Of a DNA stretch of 64,000 nt, positions 49,909 to 58,101 are shown in pieces. Source of the DNA: Halobaculum sp. MBLA0147 (GTDB lineage Archaea; Halobacteriota; Halobacteria; Halobacteriales; Haloferacaceae); NCBI RefSeq assembly GCF_041361345.1, contig NZ_JBGKAD010000004.1, positions 62,001-126,000 of the forward strand, in the 5' to 3' direction. Under the pieces are notes generated by a model. The model saw only the letters and a list, made by a program, of their open reading frames with translations, was not told the DNA's origin and made no database searches. Positions within the stretch are counted from its first letter, which is position 1, and every line of letters starts with the position of its first letter. The position numbers and the translations under genes are program-made.

Positions 49909-50982
49909 ATGTCCGACCCAACCGCCCCCACGACAGGAACAGATCCAACGAAGACACTTCTCAGTGAGTCGAGTCTCAACGACAAGGACCTGTGTGACTA
50001 CGTGGTGAACGTCGCTACGGGTTGTCGTCACGGCTGTAAGTTCTGCTACGTACCAGCAACTCCGAACATCCGAGCCCGGCCAGAGATGCTGTCAGAGAAA
50101 GCAGGCGTCGAGAACCCTCAAGGCGAGTGGGGAGAGTACGTCCTATATCGCGACGGCCTCGGAGAGAGACTTGCCGACCATCTGGACCGGAAGCGAACCT
50201 GGAGAGAAACAACTGGTGGGCAAGGAATCGTCGGGGTCAGCTTCAGCACTGATTGCTACATGGACGGGAGAGCTGGCAAGATCACTCGAAACGTCGTTGA
50301 AGCACTCACCAGCCGGGGGCTGTACACCCGAATTCTCACGCGAAACCCGATCCTCGCACTACAAGATCAAGACGTGATCGTCGACGCAGAGGAATACGTG
50401 ACGATCGGCTCGTCGATTCCAACCCTAGACGCTGAACTCTCACAGGCCATTGAGCCCAGCGCGCCAGCCCCGCAGCAGCGTCTCCGAGGCCTCCAGAAGT
50501 GGAACGATCTCGGGGTGACCACGTTCGTTTCGATGTCACCGACATACCCAACCCACACGAAAGCCGACCTCAGAGAGGTCTTGGAGGCAATTCAGACCGT
50601 GGACCCAGACGTCGTCTTCCACGAACCAATTAATCCACGAGCCGGAAATTTCGACCTTACTGTCCAGGCAGCTGCTGACGCCGGCCTGGAGACCCTCGCG
50701 TCAGAACTGAAGCAGTTGGAGGATCGGAGTCAATGGGTCGAGTACGCGGTTGACCACTTCCGAGCGGTCCAGTCACTAGCAGCAGAACTTGATATTGATG
50801 TGCACCTATGGCCCGACGATCAACTTCTGTCGTATCTCGACGACGGTAACACGCAGGAGTGGCTCGCCACGTGGAAGGCCCGACAATCGCCAGAAGACTT
50901 TGCTGACCGGCCATCACCCGACACTGAGCCACCTGCTCTTCCTACCTCTCCCCATCGATCCACATCTCTCACGGAGTTTTGA
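49909..50982 (+). CDS. Radical SAM protein (SPL/photolyase-like group)
   Basis: 357 residues. CRHGCKFCYV (about 39-48) is the radical SAM C-x3-C-x2-C cluster, with VVNVATG before it. ERL...W, GVSFSTDCYM, RGLYTRILTRNP, VTIGSSIPT and FVSMSPTYP follow, as in the spore-photoproduct-lyase/Rv2578c-like group of radical SAM proteins. It binds a 4Fe-4S cluster and cleaves SAM to a radical; the substrate is unknown. The tail is disordered and ends STSLTEF, a PIP-like motif lacking the glutamine. A GTTTGTAC-CAG box 47 nt upstream places it in the same expression class as the core genes, so a DNA substrate is possible. Confidence 0.82.
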   Translation: MSDPTAPTTGTDPTKTLLSESSLNDKDLCDYVVNVATGCRHGCKFCYVPATPNIRARPEMLSEKAGVENPQGEWGEYVLYRDGLGERLADHLDRKRTWRETTGGQGIVGVSFSTDCYMDGRAGKITRNVVEALTSRGLYTRILTRNPILALQDQDVIVDAEEYVTIGSSIPTLDAELSQAIEPSAPAPQQRLRGLQKWNDLGVTTFVSMSPTYPTHTKADLREVLEAIQTVDPDVVFHEPINPRAGNFDLTVQAAADAGLETLASELKQLEDRSQWVEYAVDHFRAVQSLAAELDIDVHLWPDDQLLSYLDDGNTQEWLATWKARQSPEDFADRPSPDTEPPALPTSPHRSTSLTEF

Positions 50983-51142
50983 GCCGATTTGGCGCTGAGG
51001 CCCCACGCCATCGCTGTAAACCCTGTTCAATGGCACTCACTAGGGATTACCGCCCCAATATCGGTGGTTTTAACCGGTGGAACGAAGTGTCATTCTCTGT
51101 ACCGACCCCGCACACAGCCGCAATAGGGGCGGCAAAAAAGCA

Positions 51143-52342
51143 ATGACAACGACTCAGTTAGCTCGCGGACTCGCAAGTGACGAAGACGCACAGACCACCA
51201 CCGAAGCCGCACTCACAGCGGCTACAGACGGCGCACCAGACGCTCCACCAACGCTAGCACTAGCATTTGTCGACGCCGGCTACGATGTCAGTGTCGTCCA
51301 GAAGACGCTCACAGAGAACCTCCCTGCCGTGACGCCACTCATCGGCGCGACGACCGCTGGAGAGTTCATCGATGGCACTGTCGAAGAGGGTGGCATAGTT
51401 GTCGCACTCATTCACTCGGACGATCTTGAGGTCGCGACAGCGTTGATCGAAGATGTCGGAGACGATGTGATCGGGACAACAGCCGCGATCGCCGATGAAC
51501 TCCCGGCAGCTGAAGACCTCCCGCACGAGCACACAGTCGCCATCAACCTGCACGACGGCCTGTCGGGTGCTGGGGAGCAGATCACCCTCGCCCTCTCACA
51601 ACAACTCGGCAACGTGCCGATGGCCGGCGGAAGCGCTGGCGATGGCCTTCAGTTGAGTGAAACAACCGTCTTCACCGGAGACACGGTCTCGTCAACCGGA
51701 CTCGCCGTCGCCCTTCTGAATAGCCCACAGCCGTTCGGTGTGGCGAGTAACCACGGTCACGAGCCGATCTCCGACGAACTCGAGGTCACGAGCGCCGACG
51801 GGAACACTGTACATGAACTCAACGGCGAACCGGCCTTCGACGTGTATCGCGAGGAGGTGCAGGATCTCGCGATGGATTGGCACGAGATCAACGTCAACGA
51901 CCTGACCGCAGGCTCCGAGGAGTTCAACGACCTGTTGACTCGGTTCGAATTCGGCGTCCCGACGACTGACGGTGACCTGAAGATCCGCTGGCCGGGGCTG
52001 ACCGAGACTCCCGACGGAAGCATCCAGTTCGCGACAAGTATTCCAGAGGGTACCACCGTGCGTGTGTGCTACAGCCCGCTCGACGAACAAGTCCCGGCTG
52101 CACGTGAGGCCACCGCAGCGGCGGCAGACACACTTGAGACAGATCCCGGTGGCGCACTCGTGTTCGAGTGCTTCTGCCGACAACTCATGCTTGGCGACGA
52201 CTTCGTCGACGCAGTCGATGCCGTCAGCCAGGAAGCAGGTGTCCCCCTCGCCGGGCTCGAAACCTACGGCGAGGTCTCGATGAACAGAGACGACACGTCA
52301 GGATACCACAACGCGACGACGTCCGTCCTACTGCTCCCCTAA
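51143..52342 (+). CDS. FIST-domain sensor protein
   Basis: 399 residues. An N-terminal FIST domain (about 25-200) has ALAFVDAGYDVSVV, PLIGATTAGEFIDGTVEEGGIVVALI and NVPMAGGSAGDGLQLSETTVFTGDTVSSTGLAVALL. A FIST_C domain (about 225-385) has FDVYREEV, IRWPGLTETPDGSIQFATSIPEGTTVRVC and GALVFECFCRQLMLGDDF. FIST proteins bind small ligands, possibly amino acids, and often work in signal transduction. There is no kinase or methyl-accepting domain, so it would act as a stand-alone sensor. A TTTTAAC element lies about 70 nt upstream. The small gene 2 nt downstream is probably its partner. Confidence 0.82.
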   Translation: MTTTQLARGLASDEDAQTTTEAALTAATDGAPDAPPTLALAFVDAGYDVSVVQKTLTENLPAVTPLIGATTAGEFIDGTVEEGGIVVALIHSDDLEVATALIEDVGDDVIGTTAAIADELPAAEDLPHEHTVAINLHDGLSGAGEQITLALSQQLGNVPMAGGSAGDGLQLSETTVFTGDTVSSTGLAVALLNSPQPFGVASNHGHEPISDELEVTSADGNTVHELNGEPAFDVYREEVQDLAMDWHEINVNDLTAGSEEFNDLLTRFEFGVPTTDGDLKIRWPGLTETPDGSIQFATSIPEGTTVRVCYSPLDEQVPAAREATAAAADTLETDPGGALVFECFCRQLMLGDDFVDAVDAVSQEAGVPLAGLETYGEVSMNRDDTSGYHNATTSVLLLP

Positions 52343-52344
52343 CC

Positions 52345-52575
52345 ATGCCCGAAACAACACAGATCACCGACGACGACCTCGTCGAGGGCCTTGCCGGGTC
52401 ACTCGGCGAGGACAAAGCGAGCGAACTCGTGTCGACCGCGAAGACTGAAGCCGGCGTTCACGGGACCGCGCACGCAAAAGACGACGCGATGGACGTGCTC
52501 GATGCCGTCGGCGAGATCGCAGACTCACGGCTCGCGTCTGTTGCAGCCAACTCTACGAAGACCCAGCTGCGCTAG
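52345..52575 (+). CDS. Small helical protein in the FIST operon
   Basis: 76 residues, starting 2 nt after the FIST stop. It has three helical stretches (DDLVEGLAGSLGEDKASELVSTAKTEAG, AKDDAMDVLDAVGEIADSRLASVAANS) and ends TKTQLR. It is acidic and has no cysteine. It is almost certainly co-translated with the FIST protein and may be its output adaptor. Family not recognised. Confidence 0.6.
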   Translation: MPETTQITDDDLVEGLAGSLGEDKASELVSTAKTEAGVHGTAHAKDDAMDVLDAVGEIADSRLASVAANSTKTQLR

Positions 52576-52583
52576 TCCGGAAC

Positions 52584-52721
52584 CTACCCGGCGAGCGCAG
52601 CGTTCGCGATCTGCTTCGCCTGCTTCACTGCATCGGGGTCCTCGGTCTCGACCGCTCGCGCGATTATTTCTAGCTCATCACGGGTCAACTGTGCGCCGTC
52701 CTCTGTGACGTACTCTGGCAT
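52584..52721 (-). CDS. 45-residue small protein behind structured leader
   Basis: 45 residues, acidic and helical (LTRDELEIIARAVETEDPDAVKQAKQIANAAL), with a start ATG at 52721. The reading frame has typical haloarchaeal codon use, and the sequence looks like a helix-loop-helix small regulator or antitoxin-like protein. It is preceded, 7 nt upstream of the ATG, by a structured leader (52729-52785) that also precedes the zinc protein starting at 53299. It is convergent with the FIST operon, 8 nt from its stop. Confidence 0.6.
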   Translation of the reverse strand: MPEYVTEDGAQLTRDELEIIARAVETEDPDAVKQAKQIANAALAG

Positions 52722-52728
52722 CACTGAT

Positions 52729-52785
52729 CACTCCCCTCTCGGGGAAGCCCACCCGTGGAGTTGCACCACAGTGCGCTATCGTGGG
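52729..52785 (-). ncRNA. Structured mRNA leader, copy 1
   Basis: Read on the minus strand it ends CCCC-GAGA-GGGG-AGUG a few bases before the ATG at 52721: a hairpin with a GNRA-type loop whose 3' arm overlaps a Shine-Dalgarno-like sequence. Upstream lie GCAC/GUGC and CCCAC/GUGGG pairings. About 46 of 55 positions match copy 2 (53306-53360). Confidence 0.6.
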
Positions 52786-53093
52786 TTGACACGATTCACA
52801 CACCGGATACAGCTGAAGACGTTCGTAGCAAACTCTACATCGGGGACATCGTTCTCGAGTGCTCTAAACGAATGCCTACAGTGAACGCAGATGAATCCAT
52901 ATGTGGCCTGAGGAGGACCCCCGCCGAACCTGTGAAGTTCCAGAGGTAATAACTGGTGATGAGTCACTCGATACACAGAATGCCCATCGACAGACAGGGG
53001 GAAGTTTTGGGCTTCGTCCCCGCCTGCAGTAGGGGCAGAGGACTCACCAAGCCGGGTGGAAATCGAACCTAGGTCAGGGGACTTGTTAGTCAT
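52776..53093 (-). CDS. Zinc-ribbon small protein
   Basis: 105 residues from the ATG at 53093, which overlaps the stop of the upstream gene (ATGA). A C-terminal zinc ribbon has CVHCRHSF and CIRCVN (about 71-100), two CxxC knuckles. The N-terminal part is polar (KSPDLGSISTRLGESSAPTAGGDE), with a HSVYRVTHHQLLPLELHRF strand region. Its 3' end overlaps the first bases of leader copy 1. It is the second gene of a two-gene unit with 53090-53299. Function unknown; small zinc ribbons often bind nucleic acid. Confidence 0.6.
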   Translation of the reverse strand: MTNKSPDLGSISTRLGESSAPTAGGDEAQNFPLSVDGHSVYRVTHHQLLPLELHRFGGGPPQATYGFICVHCRHSFRALENDVPDVEFATNVFSCIRCVNRVNPR

Positions 53094-53299
53094 GCTGTCC
53101 ACTCATTATCGCAGGTTTCAGCACGGCACCGGTACTGTTCAACGTAAGTGGGAGCTCCAACTCCGACACTAGGCCCACCAAACCTGTACTCGCCGACGAA
53201 CTCCCCGATACAGCCGCACTCAGGACAAATGTCCCGGCTGTCGGCAGAGTCGTTTGATCCTGTGTCTCCGCTCTCGCTTGGGCTTGCGTTCCGTCTCAT
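53090..53299 (-). CDS. Zinc-ribbon small protein behind structured leader
   Basis: 69 residues from the ATG at 53299, chosen because the conserved leader ends 6 nt upstream with a Shine-Dalgarno-like GGGAGTG. It has CPECGCIGEFVGEYRF (about 26-41) and CRAETCDNEW near the end, forming a four-cysteine ribbon. A polar SESGDTGSNDSADS tract precedes the first knuckle. It is translationally coupled to the next zinc protein by a 4-nt overlap. Function unknown. Confidence 0.65.
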   Translation of the reverse strand: MRRNASPSESGDTGSNDSADSRDICPECGCIGEFVGEYRFGGPSVGVGAPTYVEQYRCRAETCDNEWTA

Positions 53300-53305
53300 T
53301 GCCAG

Positions 53306-53360
53306 CACTCCCTCTCGGGACACCCACCCACGGAATTGCACCGTGGTGCGCTAGCGTGGG
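53306..53360 (-). ncRNA. Structured mRNA leader, copy 2
   Basis: Minus-strand leader with CCC-GAGA-GGG-AGUG near the ATG at 53299, a GCACC/GGUGC hairpin and a CCCAC/GUGGG pairing. Compared with copy 1, base changes in the arms keep the pairing (GCACcacaGTGC versus GCACCgtGGTGC, as read on the + strand). Confidence 0.6.
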
Positions 53361-53395
53361 CAGTTAACGGCACCTATCTGAACCGGCTCGCCGCC

Positions 53396-55255
53396 TCAGT
53401 CTGCTATCGCACCTCCGGCCGAAGCAGAACTGTCCCGGCGTTCGTACTGAATCTCAAAGCCGTTGTCGCGGATCTCGATCAGTCGATCAGAGAAATCGGC
53501 AGCTTCGTCGTCGGTCAGGCACAGGATGTGAGTCCCAGAGTCGGTATCAAAGGCGTCGGTCCCGGTCCCGTGCATCAGCCGGCCAACACGCTGGGTCTCT
53601 TGGCGCCGTGACGACCCCTGACACTGAGCTTCGATAGCCCAGTCGAGATCAGGAATCGACAGTCCTTCGTCGGCAACGCGAGACACGACGGCAACTGGAT
53701 TGTTTTCGATCAACTCGCTCCGCTCGTCGTCCGGCGTCTCCCCACTCACGAACGGGACATCGAGCCGATCAGCGAGTCGCTGGCCATCCTCCAAGGTCTC
53801 GGCGAAGACGATCCCTTTCCCCGGCTTCCGGTCTGCCAGACGGACCACATCGTCGAACTTCTGCTTCTGGGTCCGGTACCGATAGACTAGAATATCTGGC
53901 ATCGTGATCCAGCCCTCCTCGACGAGTTCCAGCCAGTCCACCGACACGGGGACGCCTGTGAGCGCGAAGATGTAGCTCTCACGGCCATCCTCCCGACACG
54001 GCGAGGCCGTCAAGCCGAGCCGATAGTCCGTATCAAGCAACGCCAGTTCGCTGAACTTGTCCGCCGCGATGTGGTGAGCTTCGTCGAAGATGACCACCTT
54101 TGGAGCGTCGTCACCGCGGAACTCAGAGATGTTATCACTCCGGCAGAGATATTGATAGGTCTCGACGGTCCACTCCTCGGGGTCGGTAACCATCTCTTCA
54201 ATGTCCGTCTCCCACTGTTGTTTCAGTGTCCGATTCGGGACGACCACCAACTTCTCGCCGATGATGCGATCGCCCATGACCAAGCCAGTGAACGTCTTCC
54301 CAGCGCCCATCGGCCAGGGAAGCGTCACCTGGCCCCACTCCTGCCACTGATCCCAGGCCTCTTGCTGGTAGGGCCGGAGGTCAACCCCACCCGATGCCCC
54401 TCTGATGTCCTCGGGATCGATTTGCTCAGGCGAGAACGGAAGGTTTCCGCCGTCGATCAACTCCGCGATGACATCGAACGTGGAGTCATCAGAGACACGA
54501 ATTGTCGTCTCGTCGACCCGCTCTTCAGCTTCATCCTCAAACGATGACTGCGCGCGATCAGCATCAGCCTCAGATTGGAACTGAAGCAGGTCCCCATCAA
54601 TACGGACATCCTCGTAGTCGGGTTGTAAGTCAATCCGCTCGCGGAGTTCCTGCGGGAGATCGTCGAACAGTCCGATCAACTCGTCGACACGGTACTCGCG
54701 ATAAGCTGGCCCCTTGTGGTGGAGGTGCCCGACTGCAAGGTCCAGAAACCGTGGGACGATCAGACGGTAGTCCCCGTCAGGGCTCTGAGGCGGCGCGAAA
54801 TAGTACGGCTTCGAGGCGAATCCCTCAACATCCTCCTGGTCAAACGACGATAACTCAAGATGGTTCGAGAGTGCTGTTGCGACCTCCGACTGAGCACGGT
54901 AGTCACTCGGGAAATACAAATTCAGATTGCCGGGCTGATCACGGGCTAACTCGTCGCACTCATTAAGTGCCTCGCGGGCAGTCGGGCGTGAAACATCAAA
55001 ATAGTCTGCCACACCTTTGACAGTCAGGTAGGGGCGTGGGACTGCCTCAAGCCGCTGCAGAAGGTCAGTCTCACTGATCGTCCGCCCCGCCTGCGCGTAG
55101 CATGAACCACATACAGCTATAGGTTTTAGCCCCCCATCGGCGCTGGGATCGTTCATCACCTCGAAATCGTCAGTGACGGGAGAAGCACCACACTGCCCGC
55201 ACTCTGATGCTCGCGACAGGACGAGGGAAGCGACCTCGTCATCAACTTCAGCCAT
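53396..55255 (-). CDS. SF2 helicase (XPB-like core) with N-terminal zinc ribbon and HTH
   Basis: 619 residues from ATG 55255, which has a CTTTAAG TATA box 28 nt upstream. A zinc ribbon uses C19, C22, C49 and C52. A helix-turn-helix follows (YLTVKGVADYFDVSRPTAREAL, about 76-97). The helicase core has RPYQQEAWDQW, Walker A PMGAGKT, VVVPNRTL (Ia), FDEAHH (II), LTASPC (III), then GIVFAETLEDGQRLAD, VSRVADEGLSIPD and QRVGRLMHG (VI). The core resembles XPB-type and DEAD/H helicases of phage and plasmid defence or repair systems. The zinc/HTH head may bind a specific DNA site. It could aid replication, transcription or repair; the target is unknown. Confidence 0.82.
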   Translation of the reverse strand: MAEVDDEVASLVLSRASECGQCGASPVTDDFEVMNDPSADGGLKPIAVCGSCYAQAGRTISETDLLQRLEAVPRPYLTVKGVADYFDVSRPTAREALNECDELARDQPGNLNLYFPSDYRAQSEVATALSNHLELSSFDQEDVEGFASKPYYFAPPQSPDGDYRLIVPRFLDLAVGHLHHKGPAYREYRVDELIGLFDDLPQELRERIDLQPDYEDVRIDGDLLQFQSEADADRAQSSFEDEAEERVDETTIRVSDDSTFDVIAELIDGGNLPFSPEQIDPEDIRGASGGVDLRPYQQEAWDQWQEWGQVTLPWPMGAGKTFTGLVMGDRIIGEKLVVVPNRTLKQQWETDIEEMVTDPEEWTVETYQYLCRSDNISEFRGDDAPKVVIFDEAHHIAADKFSELALLDTDYRLGLTASPCREDGRESYIFALTGVPVSVDWLELVEEGWITMPDILVYRYRTQKQKFDDVVRLADRKPGKGIVFAETLEDGQRLADRLDVPFVSGETPDDERSELIENNPVAVVSRVADEGLSIPDLDWAIEAQCQGSSRRQETQRVGRLMHGTGTDAFDTDSGTHILCLTDDEAADFSDRLIEIRDNGFEIQYERRDSSASAGGAIAD

Positions 55256-55279
55256 ACTCCAAAGGCAGTTCCACACCCA

Positions 55280-55286
55280 CTTAAAG
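55280..55286 (-). promoter_or_regulatory. TATA box of the SF2 helicase gene
   Basis: CTTTAAG on the minus strand, centred 28 nt upstream of the ATG at 55255; it supports that start over an in-frame ATG at 55276. Confidence 0.55.
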
Positions 55287-55401
55287 CTTTCACGACTGAA
55301 ACCCGCTGTTTCACCATAGAAACGCCCCGGTTTCAGTATTCAAAGTCGCCTGACAACAACCGAACCAAAGCATTACTGTCGACGCTCCCGTTGACCTGGG
55401 C

Positions 55402-55899
55402 ATGGACGACGACCCCCTCGACTTTGACACAACAGAATATAAACCACCAACTGATGTGGCCGACATACTTGCTCAGTTCCGAAATAACGCTGTGTACTCT
55501 GAGGCCGATACCACACAGATTGGCGGCGCGATTGAGCGAACTCAGGGCTCTGTCCGGATTAGTGAGAGGTCAATCGGAGAACAGACGACAAGACAGCCCG
55601 GAGTCCTGCTGATCAGTGCAACTGGGAATGAATGGGAACTCGCTGGTACCCTGATTCTGCACTATATTAGCATGTACGGGCAACCAAACGAGCTGTACGC
55701 CGACCGCGAACACGATCATGGGGGACAAGCCGTTGAGGTAGACGACATCACAGCAGGGTGGGCAGATCCGGACCATGAGAGCGGTCTTGAAGCTTTCCAC
55801 CAAGGAAGAGAAGCCTACGCCGAATCTGATGAGATCGACATTTCCACGCTCGAAGAACTCACGCGACGAGCAGGCGACACGTTCATCGCCGAAAACTGA
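55402..55899 (+). CDS. Hypothetical protein
   Basis: 165 residues. A polar N-terminus (MDDDPLDFDTTEYKPPTDV) is followed by alpha/beta sequence with QPGVLLISATGNEWELAGTLILHYISMYGQPNELYADRE and an acidic helical tail (SESGLEAFHQGREAYAESDEIDISTLEELTRRAG-like). There are no cysteines. It is divergent from the helicase with 146 nt between starts. Family not recognised. Confidence 0.6.
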   Translation: MDDDPLDFDTTEYKPPTDVADILAQFRNNAVYSEADTTQIGGAIERTQGSVRISERSIGEQTTRQPGVLLISATGNEWELAGTLILHYISMYGQPNELYADREHDHGGQAVEVDDITAGWADPDHESGLEAFHQGREAYAESDEIDISTLEELTRRAGDTFIAEN

Positions 55900-56006
55900 T
55901 CCCGACCGTCTACTGGGTATCGCACGTCGTATGAACGGTGAACAACGAGACATACCACCAGACCTGATCAGAACTGCTATCTGTATCGACTCCCTGTCGG
56001 GGACTG

Positions 56007-56138
56007 ATGCGAGACGACAGTTCCGATCTGAATGTCCCTGATGTCTGGGCCGAAGCCGCCGAAAAAGAAGGCATAACATCCTTCGAGTACGCGGTGGACC
56101 AGCTCCGACTCAATCCGGCCCCCTCACAAGAAGAGTAG
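56007..56138 (+). CDS. Possible 43-residue small protein
   Basis: 43 codons (MRDDSSDLNVPDVWAEAAEK ... SFEYAVDQLRLNPAP). The sequence is acidic and helical, like other small proteins here. A second ORF (55932-56042, 36 codons) overlaps its start in another frame and may be its frame-shifted upstream part. No promoter is evident. It is a tentative call. Confidence 0.35.
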   Translation: MRDDSSDLNVPDVWAEAAEKEGITSFEYAVDQLRLNPAPSQEE

Positions 56139-56216
56139 CCGCTGTAGCACGATACAGACTAGGACTCGATGTCGCCGTGCCAGCCACCGCTGGAGAGATC
56201 GTGTGGAGACCGTCTT

Positions 56217-56474
56217 TCACTTCTTGTTATTAAGTCCGAGTGCCCGTTTCGCGGCTCGGATCAGGCTTCGCAATTCAAGCGTTGTCACCGCGATCCCCTC
56301 CTCAGTCTGGTGCGGCGTCGGGTAATCGTCGGCATCGGCTTCGCGTCCCTCAAGCGATGCTGACACAGCCTCAGTCCCGTCACTAACTGACATTGAGTCG
56401 ATCTGGACAGTATCTTCGTCGTCTTGGGTTCGTGATTCAATCGCAGGCGAGTCAGAGTCGTCTTCAAGATCCAT
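56217..56474 (-). CDS. Small acidic hypothetical protein
   Basis: 85 residues from ATG 56474 (another ATG directly precedes it at 56477). It has an acidic, polar N-terminus and a C-terminal helix (TTLELRSLIRAAKRALGLNNKK) with a basic end. No cysteine and no membrane segment. The separation into an acidic disordered region and a basic helix suggests a protein- or nucleic-acid-binding adaptor, which is a guess. Family not recognised. Confidence 0.5.
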   Translation of the reverse strand: MDLEDDSDSPAIESRTQDDEDTVQIDSMSVSDGTEAVSASLEGREADADDYPTPHQTEEGIAVTTLELRSLIRAAKRALGLNNKK

Positions 56475-56555
56475 CATGTTTCAAGGTCTGGTGGGCTCCG
56501 TCTTGGTCCTTCTGCATAGGAGCCCACGTGTCTCAAAGCGTGACCACCACCCGAA

Positions 56556-56861
56556 TCAGGCGACAACTCCCAGTCCCAGAACACCTAGCCCGCAGAGCGA
56601 TGCGATCAACAGCCCAGATCCGTACAGGATAGCAGCTTGTTCACGAGATACATTGCCGATGAGCAGCGGATTCCCACTGCTGCGATCATCTTCCGTCGCC
56701 TTCGCCGAATAAACCCCATACCCGAGTGATGCGATGCCTCCGACCACGAGGTTGAGCAACCCAAACAGCTGGAGCCGACCAGGCAGAAACACAACAAGAC
56801 TGGTGGACCCGACTCCCAATACACCGCCATAGAGGGCCACCGCACGTACACGTCGGATCAT
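56556..56861 (-). CDS. Small membrane protein, three hydrophobic segments
   Basis: 101 residues from ATG 56861; a GTG at 56900 would add 13 residues. Hydrophobic segments lie at about 8-26 (VALYGGVLGVGSTSLVVFL), 31-51 (LFGLLNLVVGGIASLGYGVY) and 78-100 (AILYGSGLLIASLCGLGVLGLG). A short polar loop (ATEDDRSSGN) separates the second and third. There is no enzyme motif. Its neighbours give no functional hint. Confidence 0.55.
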   Translation of the reverse strand: MIRRVRAVALYGGVLGVGSTSLVVFLPGRLQLFGLLNLVVGGIASLGYGVYSAKATEDDRSSGNPLLIGNVSREQAAILYGSGLLIASLCGLGVLGLGVVA

Positions 56862-57032
56862 ATTCGAGGCTACGTTTCTGGTCGGAAAATCGTTCCCCAC
56901 CGACCCTCACTACTAACCAACACATCGCAGGCGAGGAGGGGGTTGTTGGTTAGCGGGAACCCGGTCCAGCTGCTCACGGGAGTTTGCCCTGGCCCGGTAC
57001 CAACAGCCTCACCCGTAGGAAGCCCACCAACT

Positions 57033-57887
57033 TCACTTCCGCGGTGTAAGATCGAAACCACGTAGAGCGGTACAGACCTCTAGATTCGCAATTCCCCAGC
57101 AGATACTCGCCAGAACTGCACTCTCGGTGAGCCCAGGGAGTCTGCTAGCGGCCTGGCTCAACGACCCCCCATCGATGCCAACACGATTGTGCTCAGAAGC
57201 AGGTACTCCAAGAAACGGGTACACGTACCCGATTGCCTGCGCGACTGGGATACGAGTGCCTTGGACGCGGGGTTTCCCACCGATAACGAGATCGTCGATA
57301 GACTGGTCCGTTTCCCCACCCTCGCGTAGGTGCTCTATCCAACTCTCGGAACCGATCGTACGGCGAACATCACGCTGACTACCGATCCAGTTGTCGGAAG
57401 CCGTGATTGGAGGCTCGACGAGCACCGACACCAGATCCGAGAACGATGTGATCGAATGCTTGTTGGGTTCCACCTGATCTCGCGAGTAGACGACAACCGG
57501 AGCCCTACCTCGATCCGTCGTCAGATCGTCCCCGAGTATCAGATCTTCACAGCCTGTCCCCTGGACGGGTTGTGAGAGGGTAATAACGCGCCATCCATCG
57601 AGCGGGCTTGAAGAGCTCTGAGTTCGTCTCCAGCCGTGGCCAACAACGATTGCGTCCCGCCAAGCAACCAGACACTCCTGTTTGTCTGCTGCTTCAGGTG
57701 GGAAGAACTCTGAGAACACCGCCCCCTCTGACTGAGTGTGAGTGATTACTGCTGAAGCCGGAGTGTCTTTGAGAGGGTCTATGGCCTCAATATCACCATC
57801 CGTGGGTAGGTCAACGACGGCACGAGGATCTTCGCGCACGACGACTCCACCTTCTTCGACCTCGAATCCAGATTGGAACTGGCCCAT
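57033..57887 (-). CDS. Protein with C-terminal DUF433 domain
   Basis: 284 residues from ATG 57887, which has a TTATAT box 27 nt upstream. The C-terminal 80 residues match a DUF433 domain: LVIGGKPRVQGTRIPVAQAIGYVYPF, then LTESAVLASICWGIANLE. DUF433 is a small HTH-like module often found as the antitoxin of DUF5615 (PIN-like) toxins. Here it is fused to an N-terminal 200-residue region with no recognisable toxin motif (DAIVVGHGWRRTQ, VVVYSRDQ). No DUF5615 gene is adjacent. It could be a stand-alone regulator or an antitoxin-like fusion. Confidence 0.6.
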   Translation of the reverse strand: MGQFQSGFEVEEGGVVVREDPRAVVDLPTDGDIEAIDPLKDTPASAVITHTQSEGAVFSEFFPPEAADKQECLVAWRDAIVVGHGWRRTQSSSSPLDGWRVITLSQPVQGTGCEDLILGDDLTTDRGRAPVVVYSRDQVEPNKHSITSFSDLVSVLVEPPITASDNWIGSQRDVRRTIGSESWIEHLREGGETDQSIDDLVIGGKPRVQGTRIPVAQAIGYVYPFLGVPASEHNRVGIDGGSLSQAASRLPGLTESAVLASICWGIANLEVCTALRGFDLTPRK

Positions 57888-57910
57888 ACCACACCGTAGA
57901 ACATCCACTC

Positions 57911-57916
57911 ATATAA
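57911..57916 (-). promoter_or_regulatory. TATA box of the DUF433 gene
   Basis: TTATAT on the minus strand, centred 27 nt upstream of the ATG at 57887. Confidence 0.5.
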
Positions 57917-58101
57917 CACCTCAAACTGGGATGGGAAAGCCATCAAGTAATATATTCTAGTTTGTGTAGCGGAATATAGAAGATGGGTGTTGATGCCTCA
58001 TATGACTCGCAGGCATATTCAATGGGGGATACCCCCTGAAGCACGCCAACAAAGAAACCCACACCAGAGAGATTCTCACAAGCACACTCTCCCCCGGCAA
58101 A

